DNA of 9,207 nucleotides, from assembly GCA_003248395.1 (NCBI GenBank), contig QFNA01000099.1, positions 1-9,207 on the forward strand, in the 5' to 3' direction. Below the pieces are notes generated by a model that made no database searches, was not told where the DNA came from, and saw only the letters and a list, made by a program, of their open reading frames with translations. Position 1 is the stretch's first letter. Every line of letters starts with the position of its first letter. This DNA is from Citromicrobium sp. (GTDB lineage: Bacteria; Pseudomonadota; Alphaproteobacteria; Sphingomonadales; Sphingomonadaceae). This document shows, piece after piece, positions 1-6,686 of the stretch. The position numbers and the translations under genes were made by a program.

Positions 1-2256
1 GGTCGCCGGGTTGGAGCGCGGGGTGCGGCCGATGGGCGACTGGTCGATCTCGATCACCTTGTCGCAATATTCGAGGCCGGTGACCTTGTCGTGCGCGCCG
101 GCGACCACGCGTGCGCCGTTGAGCTGGCGCGCGGCGGAGGCGTAGAGTGTGTCGATGGTGAAGGACGACTTGCCGCTGCCCGAAACGCCGGTGACGCAGG
201 TGAAGGTGCCGAGCGGGAGGGAGGCGGTGACGTCGCGCAGATTGTTCGCCCGCGCGCCGTGGACGGTGAGCTCGTGCCCGTTGCCCTTGCGGCGGGTGGC
301 GGGGACGGCGATTTCGCGCCGCCCGGTGAGGTAATCGGCGGTGAGCGACTTCTTCGACTTGAGCACCTGTTTCAGCGTGCCCTGCGCCACCACCTCGCCC
401 CCGTGGACGCCGGCGCCGGGGCCGAGGTCGACCACATGGTCGGCGGCGCGGATCGCATCCTCGTCATGCTCGACGACGATCACCGTATTGCCGAGATCGC
501 GCAGGCGCTTGAGCGTTTCCAGCAGGCGGTCGTTGTCGCGCTGGTGGAGGCCGATGCTGGGCTCGTCGAGGACGTAGAGCACGCCCGACAGCCCGCTGCC
601 GATCTGGCTGGCGAGGCGGATGCGCTGGCTCTCCCCGCCGGAGAGCGTGCCGCTAGTGCGGTCGAGATTGAGGTAGTCGAGCCCGACATTGTCGAGGAAG
701 CCAAGCCGCTCGTTGATTTCCTTGAGGATGGCGCGAGCGATCTGCTGCTGCGTGTCGGTGAGCTGGTCGGGCAGGTTGAGGAACCAGTCCTTGGCATCGG
801 CCACGCTCATCTTGGTCGGCGTGGCAATGTCCGTCCCGGCAATCTTCACCGCCAGCGCCTTCTCGTTGAGGCGTTTGCCATGGCAGGTCTCGCACGGTTG
901 CGCGGTCTGGAACTTGGCGAGCTCCTCGCGCATCCAGGTGCTTTCGGTCTGGAGCATGCGGCGGTTGAGATTGCCGATGACGCCCTCGAACGGCTTCTTC
1001 ACCGTGTACTGCTTGCGCCCGTCCTTGAAGGTAAGCGGGATGGCGCGGCCCTTGGTGCCGTAGAGGATGATGTCGCGGATTTCCTTGTCGAACTCCTCCC
1101 ACGGGGTAGTGAGATCGAACTCGTATTCCTTCGCGAGGGATGCCAGCACCTGCATGTAATAGGGCGACGGCGGGTTGGACTTGGCCCACGGGACCACGGC
1201 GCCCTTCTTGAGGCTCAGCGCCTCGTTCGGCACGACGAGCTGCGGGTCGAACAGCTGTTTCTCGCCCAGCCCGTCACAGGTGGCGCAGGCCCCCTGCGGC
1301 GCGTTGAAGGAGAACAGGCGCGGCTCGATTTCCTCGATAGTGAAGCCGGAGACGGGGCAGGAGAAACGCTCGGAAAAGACGATACGGTTTGCTGGGAGGC
1401 CGGCGCCTTTCATCTTGCCGCCTGCCGCACCGCCCACTCGCCCTTCGACAGGCTCACGGTGAGCGGGCTCGGTTGCGCCAACATCCGCTCGTCCTGAGCC
1501 TGTCGAAGGACCGCCACCCAGTTCCGCCACTGTGCCATCGGCCAGATCGACGTACGCCAGCCCATCGGCCAGCTTGAGCGCGGTTTCGAAGCTGTCGGCG
1601 AGGCGCGTGGCGATGCCCTCCTTCACCGCGAGGCGATCGACGACCACCTCGATATCGTGCTTGAATTTCTTGTCGAGCGCGGGCGCTTCCTCGATGCCGT
1701 ACATCTCGCCATCGATGCGGACGCGGGTGAAGCCCGCCTTCTGCCATTCGGCCAGTTCCTTGCGGTATTCGCCCTTGCGACCGCGCACCACCGGGGCGAG
1801 CAAATAGAGCCGCGTCCCTTCGGGCAATTCCATCACCCGGTCGACCATGTTGGAGACCGTCTGCGCCTCGATCGGCAGGCCGGTGGCGGGCGAATAGGGC
1901 ACCCCCACCCTCGCCCACAGCAGGCGCATGTAGTCGTAGATCTCGGTCACAGTCGCGACGGTCGAGCGCGGATTGCGGCTGGTGGTCTTCTGCTCGATCG
2001 AAATGGCGGGGGAAAGCCCGTCGATATGCTCGACATCGGGCTTCTGCATCATCTCGAGGAACTGGCGCGCATAGGCGCTGAGGCTCTCGACATAGCGCCG
2101 CTGCCCCTCGGCATAGATCGTGTCGAACGCCAGGCTCGACTTGCCCGAGCCAGACAGGCCGGTGATGACGATCAGCGCATCGCGCGGCAGGTCGATATCG
2201 ACGCCCTTGAGATTATGCTCGCGCGCGCCGCGGACGGAAATTTTGGTAAGAGCCAT
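1..2256 (-). CDS. uvrA: UvrABC excinuclease subunit A (3'-truncated by window edge)
   Basis: UvrA is the damage-recognition ATPase of nucleotide excision repair; as a dimer it loads UvrB onto damaged DNA in the cytoplasm. The protein starts MALTKISVRGAREHNLKGVD, the conserved UvrA N-terminus, so the ATG at 2256 is well supported although no clear Shine-Dalgarno precedes it. Visible motifs are the first Walker A (GLSGSGKSS, residues 33-41), a zinc-module region (Cys300, Cys324, Cys327), a CETC motif (455-458), the ABC signature LSGGESQRIRLA (538-549), Walker B LDEPSIGLH (563-571) and the second Walker A (GVSGSGKSS, 690-698). 752 codons are visible; the family usually has about 950, so the C-terminal zinc finger, second signature and second Walker B lie off the window. 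Residues about 250-272 are encoded by an inserted palindromic repeat that keeps the frame open. A LexA-type box immediately upstream suggests SOS control. Confidence 0.97.
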   Translation of the reverse strand, partial: MALTKISVRGAREHNLKGVDIDLPRDALIVITGLSGSGKSSLAFDTIYAEGQRRYVESLSAYARQFLEMMQKPDVEHIDGLSPAISIEQKTTSRNPRSTVATVTEIYDYMRLLWARVGVPYSPATGLPIEAQTVSNMVDRVMELPEGTRLYLLAPVVRGRKGEYRKELAEWQKAGFTRVRIDGEMYGIEEAPALDKKFKHDIEVVVDRLAVKEGIATRLADSFETALKLADGLAYVDLADGTVAELGGGPSTGSGRADVGATEPAHREPVEGRVGGAAGGKMKGAGLPANRIVFSERFSCPVSGFTIEEIEPRLFSFNAPQGACATCDGLGEKQLFDPQLVVPNEALSLKKGAVVPWAKSNPPSPYYMQVLASLAKEYEFDLTTPWEEFDKEIRDIILYGTKGRAIPLTFKDGRKQYTVKKPFEGVIGNLNRRMLQTESTWMREELAKFQTAQPCETCHGKRLNEKALAVKIAGTDIATPTKMSVADAKDWFLNLPDQLTDTQQQIARAILKEINERLGFLDNVGLDYLNLDRTSGTLSGGESQRIRLASQIGSGLSGVLYVLDEPSIGLHQRDNDRLLETLKRLRDLGNTVIVVEHDEDAIRAADHVVDLGPGAGVHGGEVVAQGTLKQVLKSKKSLTADYLTGRREIAVPATRRKGNGHELTVHGARANNLRDVTASLPLGTFTCVTGVSGSGKSSFTIDTLYASAARQLNGARVVAGAHDKVTGLEYCDKVIEIDQSPIGRTPRSNPAT
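1442..1509. repeat. REP-like palindromic element inside uvrA
   Basis: Perfect 15-bp inverted repeat: CCTTCGACAGGCTCA at 1442-1456 and TGAGCCTGTCGAAGG at 1495-1509. The stem extends inward imperfectly (7 of the next 10 positions pair), and the loop contains a small GTTG/CAAC hairpin (1472-1482). This sequence family is a very common dispersed palindrome in sphingomonad genomes, normally intergenic. It resembles REP elements, which elsewhere are mobilised by IS200-like RAYT transposases; no such transposase is in this window. Here it sits in uvrA and is read through as about 23 extra codons, starting G-P-S-T-G-S-G-R-A-D-V. Only one copy is present in the window. Confidence 0.85.
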
Positions 2257-2267
2257 GAAGGAAGCGT

Positions 2268-2282
2268 GTTCCCGAATTGTTC
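2268..2282 (-). promoter_or_regulatory. Probable LexA (SOS) operator of uvrA
   Basis: The plus strand reads GTTC-CCGAATT-GTTC, an exact match to the alphaproteobacterial LexA box GTTC-N7-GTTC (GAAC-N7-GAAC on the uvrA strand). Its gene-proximal edge is only 12 bases from the uvrA start codon. A possible -35 element TTGACC lies just upstream at 2288-2293 on the minus strand. If that is right, the operator overlaps the core promoter and the message could have a very short leader or none. uvrA is a classic SOS gene, which supports the call; the binding itself is inferred. Confidence 0.72.
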
Positions 2283-2384
2283 GATGTGGTCAAGCGTGCG
2301 GTCCGAAATTGCCGTGCGGTATCCGGATTGCGGTTTCGGCTGCCGTTCGGCTGTCGATGTGGGCGGCAGGCAGGAATTATCAAT

Positions 2385-2453
2385 GCGTCGCAAAAGGTGC
2401 CGAGGGAATTCGAATATCCATCGACCCCGGGCACAGCCGGCACTTTGCGACGC
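2385..2453. repeat. Imperfect inverted repeat in the uvrA-csbD gap
   Basis: The left arm GCGTCGCAAAAGGTGCCG (2385-2402) and right arm CGGCACTTTGCGACGC (2438-2453) are complementary over 16 bases, with a two-base bulge in the left arm. The spacer is 35 bases and contains the short palindrome ATTCGAAT. The repeat lies 130-200 bases upstream of uvrA and past the csbD terminator. There is no T-run, so it does not look like an intrinsic terminator. It could be a structured RNA, a protein-binding site or the remains of a small repeat element; the sequence alone does not decide. Apart from this, the uvrA regulatory site and the csbD terminator, I see nothing in 2257-2566. Confidence 0.5.
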
Positions 2454-2494
2454 CTGAAGACAGCGCCGCACGTCGGGATGGAACGTGAGACATG

Positions 2495-2531
2495 AAAAAC
2501 CCGGCCTCTCGTGAGAGAGGCCGGGCGTTTT
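2495..2531 (-). terminator. Intrinsic terminator downstream of csbD-like gene
   Basis: Perfect 11-bp GC-rich stem (CCCGGCCTCTC 2500-2510 with GAGAGGCCGGG 2515-2525) and a four-base loop. On the minus strand it is followed directly by TTTTT (2499-2495), so it terminates the csbD-like transcript about 40 bases past its stop codon. On the plus strand it is followed by CGTTTT, so some activity in both directions is possible. It separates the csbD transcript from uvrA, which is on the same strand, and supports an independent uvrA promoter. Confidence 0.88.
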
Positions 2532-2566
2532 CAGGTCAGCCTAGGCCGACTTGCTGATCTAGCCGA

Positions 2567-2770
2567 TCAGAAGTTCTGGCGGCCGAGCCAAGCGTCGGTC
2601 TGGCGACGCGCTTCGGCTTTTTCGATGCCATAGCGTTCCTGGATACGGCCCTCGAGCTTTTCGCGATTGCCGTTGGCTTCGGTGATTTCGTCGTCAGTGA
2701 GATCGCCCCACTCTTCCTTCACCTTGCCGGTGAACTGCTTCCAGTTACCTTCTGCACGGTCCCAAGCCAT
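2567..2770 (-). CDS. CsbD family (YjbJ-like) stress protein
   Basis: This is a 67-residue, charged, soluble protein with no signal peptide or membrane segment. It matches the CsbD/YjbJ family: an N-terminal GNWKQFTGKVKEEWGDLTDDE block (residues 8-28) followed by LEGRIQERYGIEKAEA (39-54), closely parallel to E. coli YjbJ, and the length is typical. Family members accumulate strongly under general stress and in stationary phase, but their biochemical role is not established. The ATG at 2770 is preceded by AAGGAG (2778-2783) at 7 bases, a strong ribosome site that fits high expression. The gene stands alone between its own promoter and terminator. An EcfG-like promoter lies 43 bases upstream of the start, which agrees with membership of the alphaproteobacterial general stress regulon. 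Confidence 0.93.
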   Translation of the reverse strand: MAWDRAEGNWKQFTGKVKEEWGDLTDDEITEANGNREKLEGRIQERYGIEKAEARRQTDAWLGRQNF

Positions 2771-2813
2771 CTTTTATCTCCTTGTTATTGCGGCGTAATC
2801 GCCATGCCCTACC

Positions 2814-2838
2814 AACGGAGCGCGCGGCGATGGTTTCC
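2814..2838 (-). promoter_or_regulatory. Candidate EcfG-type general stress promoter for csbD-like gene
   Basis: On the minus strand the sequence reads GGAAA-N16-CGTT (GGAAA at 2838-2834, CGTT at 2817-2814). The alphaproteobacterial EcfG consensus is GGAAC-N16/17-CGTT, so nine core positions are matched by eight, with the expected spacing. The -10 element is 43 bases from the start codon, leaving room for a leader with the strong AAGGAG ribosome site. CsbD-family genes are known EcfG-regulon members in several alphaproteobacteria. The call is inferred from motif and gene identity. Confidence 0.5.
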
Positions 2839-2933
2839 GGACCGAGCGGCTGTTTGCGACGGGCCGCACCGCAGCAGCGCCCAAGCGTGTCGACTTGCGA
2901 AACCGACGCCGCCTGTGCTTCTTGCGACCACTC

Positions 2934-3473
2934 ATGACCCACCGCCTGTTCATCGCGATCCGACCACCCGAGGCCATCCGCAGCGGCCTGATCGACCTGA
3001 TGGAAGGCATCGACAACGCGCGCTGGCAGGATGACGACCAACTGCACCTCACCCTCCGGTTTGTCGGCGATGTCGATGCACATTTGGCCGACGATCTGGC
3101 CGAGGCGCTGGCGCGGGTCCGCTTCGCACCGTTCGATGTCGCGATCGAGGGATTTTCCTGCTTTGCCAGACGCGGCCGCGTGCACACGCTGTTCGCGCAG
3201 ATCGGCCCGAACGCGGAACTCGCCCATCTGCAGCGCAGGGTCGAACGCGTCTGTGTCGAAACCGGCCTCGCCCCCGAACAGCGCAAATATCACCCGCACA
3301 TCACGATCGCGCGGCTGAACCAGTCAAGCGGTCCGGTCGAGCCGTTCCTTGCGTCGAGCCAAATCCCCGTCGAACGCCGATGGCGCGTCGGCGATTTTGC
3401 CCTGTACGAAAGCCACTTGCGCGCGCATGGCGCATTCTATGAGACGGTGGTGCGATACCCTGCGAGCGAATGA
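2934..3473 (+). CDS. thpR: RNA 2',3'-cyclic phosphodiesterase (2'-5' RNA ligase family)
   Basis: This is a 179-residue protein of the bacterial 2H phosphoesterase family. It carries the two diagnostic HxTx motifs: HLT at residues 38-40 (context LHLTLRFVG) and HIT at 122-124 (context YHPHITIARL), which form the catalytic pair. The start MTHRLFIAIRPP is typical of ThpR, and the length matches the family. These enzymes hydrolyse RNA 2',3'-cyclic phosphates to 2'-phosphates and can join tRNA half molecules through 2'-5' bonds in vitro; the physiological role is unclear. I chose the ATG at 2934 because it begins the conserved first beta strand. An in-frame TTG at 2895 would add 13 unconserved, arginine-rich residues. 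I see no good Shine-Dalgarno and no clear promoter on this strand. It diverges from the csbD-like gene and lies upstream of dcp in the same direction. Confidence 0.93.
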   Translation: MTHRLFIAIRPPEAIRSGLIDLMEGIDNARWQDDDQLHLTLRFVGDVDAHLADDLAEALARVRFAPFDVAIEGFSCFARRGRVHTLFAQIGPNAELAHLQRRVERVCVETGLAPEQRKYHPHITIARLNQSSGPVEPFLASSQIPVERRWRVGDFALYESHLRAHGAFYETVVRYPASE

Positions 3474-3599
3474 TCGCGGCAATCGCGCACAGACCATTGC
3501 AATCCGGAGCAAAGTCCGGTTCATGCAACGCCTGTTACACCTGCAACCAACTGGCGCGGGAACGCTTTGCCCGCAGCAACACTGACCGATGGAGAGACT

Positions 3600-5846
3600 A
3601 TGAAGGCCCAGATACTGGCCACCACCGCCGCAGCAGCCCTGCTGGGCGCGTGCACCACGATGCCCGGAGGAGAGACCGACACGATGGCCGACGCAGCCGC
3701 AACCACGCCGATGCCGCAGGCGACCGGTTATTTCGCGAGCGAGAGCACGCTGCCGTTCCATGCGCCGGACTTCACCAAGATTTCCGAGGACCAGTACATC
3801 CCGTCCTATGAGCAGGCGATGGCGATCCACAGCGCCGAAATCGCCGCAATCAAGAACAATTCCGAAGCGCCGACGTTCGAGAACACCATCGTCGCGCTGG
3901 AAAAGTCGGGCCAGATGCTCGGCCGGATCAACGCCGTATTCTATGCGCTGACCGGATCGAACACGACCGACCGGCTCGACGAAATCGACACCGAAATCGG
4001 GCCCAAGCTGACGGCGCATTACGATGCGATCACGCTGGATCCCGAACTGTTCGCACGGGTCAAGGCGGTGTACGACAACCGCGCATCGATGACGATGACG
4101 CCCGAAGACGCGAAGCTGCTGGATGAGACCTACGAAGGCATGGTCCATGCCGGCGCACTGCTGACCGAAACGCAGCGCGAGCAAGTCAAGGCGATCAATG
4201 CCAAGCTGACCACGCTGACCACCGATTTCAGCCAGAAGGCGCGCTCTGCCATGAGCGACCAGCCGGTGTTTTTCGACACGCGCGCCGAACTGGCCGGGCT
4301 GAGCGATGCCGACATCAAGGCGGCTGCCGATCTCGCGACCGAAAAGGGGCAGCCGGGCAAGTTCGCCATCGCGCTGCAGAATACGACGCAGCAGCCGCTG
4401 CTGCCGAGCATGGAAAACCGTGCGGCGCGCGAGAAGCTGTTCAAGGCCAGTTTCCACCGCGCCGACGGTCGCATGGCAGTCGATACACGGATGCTGATCG
4501 CCGACATCGCCGAATTGCGTGCGGAGAAGGCGGCGCTGTTCGGTGAGCCCGACTGGGCGACCTATGCGATGTGGGACCGGATGGCGGAAAAGCCGCAGAC
4601 GGCGCTCGATTTTATGCAGCAGATGGTCCCGCCGCTTGCCGCGACGCAGCGCCGCGAGGCCGCGATGCTGAACGAGGCGATCCGCGCCGACGGCGGCAAT
4701 TTCGAAGTCCAGCCGTGGGACTGGTATCGTTATGCCAACAAGATCAAGGCCGAACGCTACGATCTCGACGAAGATGCGATGATGGAATATTTCCAGCTCG
4801 ACAAGGTGCTGGAAGACGGCGTGTTCTTCGCCGCCAACAAGCTCTACGGACTGAGCTTCAAGAAGCGCACCGACCTGCCAGTCTATCACCCCGACGTGAG
4901 CACCTACACCGTGCTCGATCGCGACGGATCCGAGCTCGGCGTCTTCTATTTCGATCCGTTCCAGCGCCCGTCGAAGCGCGGCGGCGCCTGGATGAGCAAC
5001 TTCGTCGACCAGAGTTTCCTGTTCGGCAACAAGCCCGTCATCTACAATGTGCTCAACATCCCGAAGGCCCCTGCCGGCGAACCGCAGCTGGTCAGCTTCG
5101 ACAATGTGAACACGCTGTTCCATGAATTCGGCCATGCGCTGCACGGGTTCTTTGCCGACCAGCAATATCCGAGCCTGTCGGGCACGGCGACCGCGCGCGA
5201 TTTCGTGGAATATCCGAGCCAGGTCAACGAGCTGTGGGCGACCTATCCGGAAGTGCTGGCGAACTATGCCGTGCATTACCAGACGGGCGAACGGATCCCG
5301 ACGGCGATGATCGACAAGCTGAAGGAAGCGTCGAAGTTCAACCAGGGCTATGATTTCGGCGAAACGCTGGAGGCGGCGCTGCTGGACATGCAGTGGGCGG
5401 CGCTGTCGAAGGAGGAAGCCGCGGCGCTCGACACGCCGGAGAAGGTCGACGCGTTCGAGCGTGATGCGCTCAAGCGGCTCGGGCTCGAAATCGACCTCGT
5501 GCCGCCGCGCTATCGCAGCACCTATTTCAACCACATCTTCAGCGGCCCGGCGGGGTATTCCTCAGGGTATTACAGCTATCTGTGGACCGAAATGCTCGAC
5601 CGCGACAGCCGCAAGTGGTTCCTCGAGAACGGCGGCCTGACGCGCGCCAATGGTGATCATTATCGCAAAACGGTGCTCAGCCGTGGCGGGACGATGGACT
5701 ATTACGAGATGTTCCAGAACTTCATGGGACGCGCGCCCGAAGTCGGTCCGATGCTCGAAGCGCGCGGGCTCGTGCCGGGCGACGAGGCGGCCGACAGCAC
5801 CGTGTCCGACGACGGAGCGGCTTCGGTCGGCGACGCTGGCCAGTAA
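3600..5846 (+). CDS. dcp: M3 family dipeptidyl carboxypeptidase, predicted lipoprotein
   Basis: This 748-residue zinc metallopeptidase of family M3 (Dcp/oligopeptidase A type) is expected to release dipeptides from peptide C-termini during peptide recycling. The zinc site is HEFGH at 508-512, with the third ligand Glu537 in the conserved block TARDFVEYPSQ. The substrate-binding, tyrosine-rich block HIFSGPAGYSSGYYSYLW (645-662) and the C-terminal GRAPEVGPMLEARGL resemble E. coli Dcp (681 residues). Unlike that cytosolic enzyme, the N-terminus is a short lipoprotein signal (MKAQILATTAAAALLGAC, lipobox L15-G-A-C18) followed by a Thr/Ala/Met-rich linker. It therefore probably acts outside the cytoplasm, anchored to a membrane. 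The C-terminus carries an acidic, low-complexity tail of about 24 residues. The ATG at 3600 follows GGAGAG; an in-frame upstream start at 3567 would bury the lipoprotein signal. It lies 126 bases after thpR and ends at a strong terminator. Confidence 0.94.
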   Translation: MKAQILATTAAAALLGACTTMPGGETDTMADAAATTPMPQATGYFASESTLPFHAPDFTKISEDQYIPSYEQAMAIHSAEIAAIKNNSEAPTFENTIVALEKSGQMLGRINAVFYALTGSNTTDRLDEIDTEIGPKLTAHYDAITLDPELFARVKAVYDNRASMTMTPEDAKLLDETYEGMVHAGALLTETQREQVKAINAKLTTLTTDFSQKARSAMSDQPVFFDTRAELAGLSDADIKAAADLATEKGQPGKFAIALQNTTQQPLLPSMENRAAREKLFKASFHRADGRMAVDTRMLIADIAELRAEKAALFGEPDWATYAMWDRMAEKPQTALDFMQQMVPPLAATQRREAAMLNEAIRADGGNFEVQPWDWYRYANKIKAERYDLDEDAMMEYFQLDKVLEDGVFFAANKLYGLSFKKRTDLPVYHPDVSTYTVLDRDGSELGVFYFDPFQRPSKRGGAWMSNFVDQSFLFGNKPVIYNVLNIPKAPAGEPQLVSFDNVNTLFHEFGHALHGFFADQQYPSLSGTATARDFVEYPSQVNELWATYPEVLANYAVHYQTGERIPTAMIDKLKEASKFNQGYDFGETLEAALLDMQWAALSKEEAAALDTPEKVDAFERDALKRLGLEIDLVPPRYRSTYFNHIFSGPAGYSSGYYSYLWTEMLDRDSRKWFLENGGLTRANGDHYRKTVLSRGGTMDYYEMFQNFMGRAPEVGPMLEARGLVPGDEAADSTVSDDGAASVGDAGQ

Positions 5847-5870
5847 GGCGCGTCACGAAACCAGGCAGGA

Positions 5871-5901
5871 AAGGCCGGGCCCCGAGGGTCCGGCTTTTTT
5901 T
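5871..5901 (+). terminator. Intrinsic terminator after dcp, between convergent genes
   Basis: A 9-bp stem (GCCGGGCCC 5874-5882 with GGGTCCGGC 5886-5894, one G-U pair), three-base loop, and a run of seven T (5895-5901) on the plus strand. It begins 25 bases after the dcp stop. The opposing btu operon ends at 5952, so the same hairpin is the only structure available to stop that operon; on the minus strand it is followed only by TTTCC, a weaker tail. Confidence 0.92.
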
Positions 5902-5951
5902 GTCAGAACAGCGTTTGCTGCAGCGGAAGCGGCAAGCCGGATTGCTTGGCG

Positions 5952-6686
5952 CTAGCGCGATTCGGTCACCAATGCACGCGCTCCGGCATCGCCAATCCAC
6001 CGGCATCCGATGCCCCAAACTGTTGATATGGTGGAAACATCGAGCGCCTTGGCAGGCGCGGAATCGGCGACACAGCGCCCCCGGTCGAGCACGACGACGC
6101 GGTCGGCATGATTCATCGCGTGGGCGAGATCGTGGAGCACGAGCACGACGCCCGCGCCCGCCTCGGCCGCGCTGCGCAAATGACGCAACAAGGTGTCCTG
6201 GTGGCCGATATCGAGCGCGGCCAGCGGCTCGTCGGCAAGGAGCCATTGCGGTTGACCGGCGAGCACGCGGGCGAGCAGGACGCGAGCCGTTTCGCCGCCC
6301 GACAGCGATTGCGCCCGGCGATCGGCCAGATGCGCGATATCGAGCGCTGCCAGTGCCGCATCGACGGGTGCGGCATCGTTGTCGCCATGCGGCAGGCGGC
6401 CAAGCTGGACGAGGCTGCGAACGGGTACGTCCCACGCGATTTCATGCGCCTGCGGAAGATAGCCGAGCCGCATCGCACGCTCGCGCGGGTGAAGCGTTGC
6501 AATGTCGTCATCGCCCAGCCTGACGGTCCCGCGGTCCGGGGCGAGCAGCCCCGCCAGCGATTCGAGCAGGGTCGACTTGCCTGCGCCGTTGGGTCCGCAG
6601 ATGGCGGTAATCGTACCGGGTTCGAGCGCCAGCGTGAGCGCCTCGATGCGCGATGCGATCGCAAGGTCTTCTGCCGCGAGCCTCAC
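5952..6686 (-). CDS. btuD: Vitamin B12 ABC transporter, ATP-binding protein
   Basis: This is a 244-residue ABC ATPase of the FecE/BtuD type that would power cobalamin import with BtuC. Motifs are all intact: Walker A GPNGAGKST (31-39), Q-loop Gln79, signature LSGGE (128-132), Walker B LLADEP (149-154) and H-loop His185 in VLVLHDLAHA. The length is normal for the family. The start is a GTG at 6686, overlapping the btuC stop by four bases (GTGA), with GGAGG (6695-6699) eight bases upstream. Despite the damaged btuC, this gene keeps a good ribosome site of its own. The shifted reading frame of btuC also enters it without a stop. Assignment to B12 rather than iron-siderophore uptake rests on the BtuB and BtuF neighbours; from the ATPase alone either is possible. 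Confidence 0.88.
   Translation of the reverse strand: MRLAAEDLAIASRIEALTLALEPGTITAICGPNGAGKSTLLESLAGLLAPDRGTVRLGDDDIATLHPRERAMRLGYLPQAHEIAWDVPVRSLVQLGRLPHGDNDAAPVDAALAALDIAHLADRRAQSLSGGETARVLLARVLAGQPQWLLADEPLAALDIGHQDTLLRHLRSAAEAGAGVVLVLHDLAHAMNHADRVVVLDRGRCVADSAPAKALDVSTISTVWGIGCRWIGDAGARALVTESR

Noticed and set aside
91..1497. 468-codon plus-strand open frame opposite uvrA
   Set aside because: uvrA on the minus strand explains this stretch fully with conserved motifs; the plus-strand product is low-complexity.
2895..2933. Upstream TTG start for thpR
   Set aside because: It adds 13 unconserved basic residues ahead of the typical MTHRLFIAI start and has no ribosome site.
3504..3519. Hairpin CCGGA/TCCGG between thpR and dcp as a terminator
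   Set aside because: It has only five base pairs and no T-run. The remaining 126-base gap shows no convincing promoter either.
3324..5534. 736-codon open frame on the minus strand opposite dcp
   Set aside because: It is the antisense of a clearly recognisable M3 peptidase and has arginine- and leucine-rich composition with no family features. Long antisense open frames are expected at this GC content.
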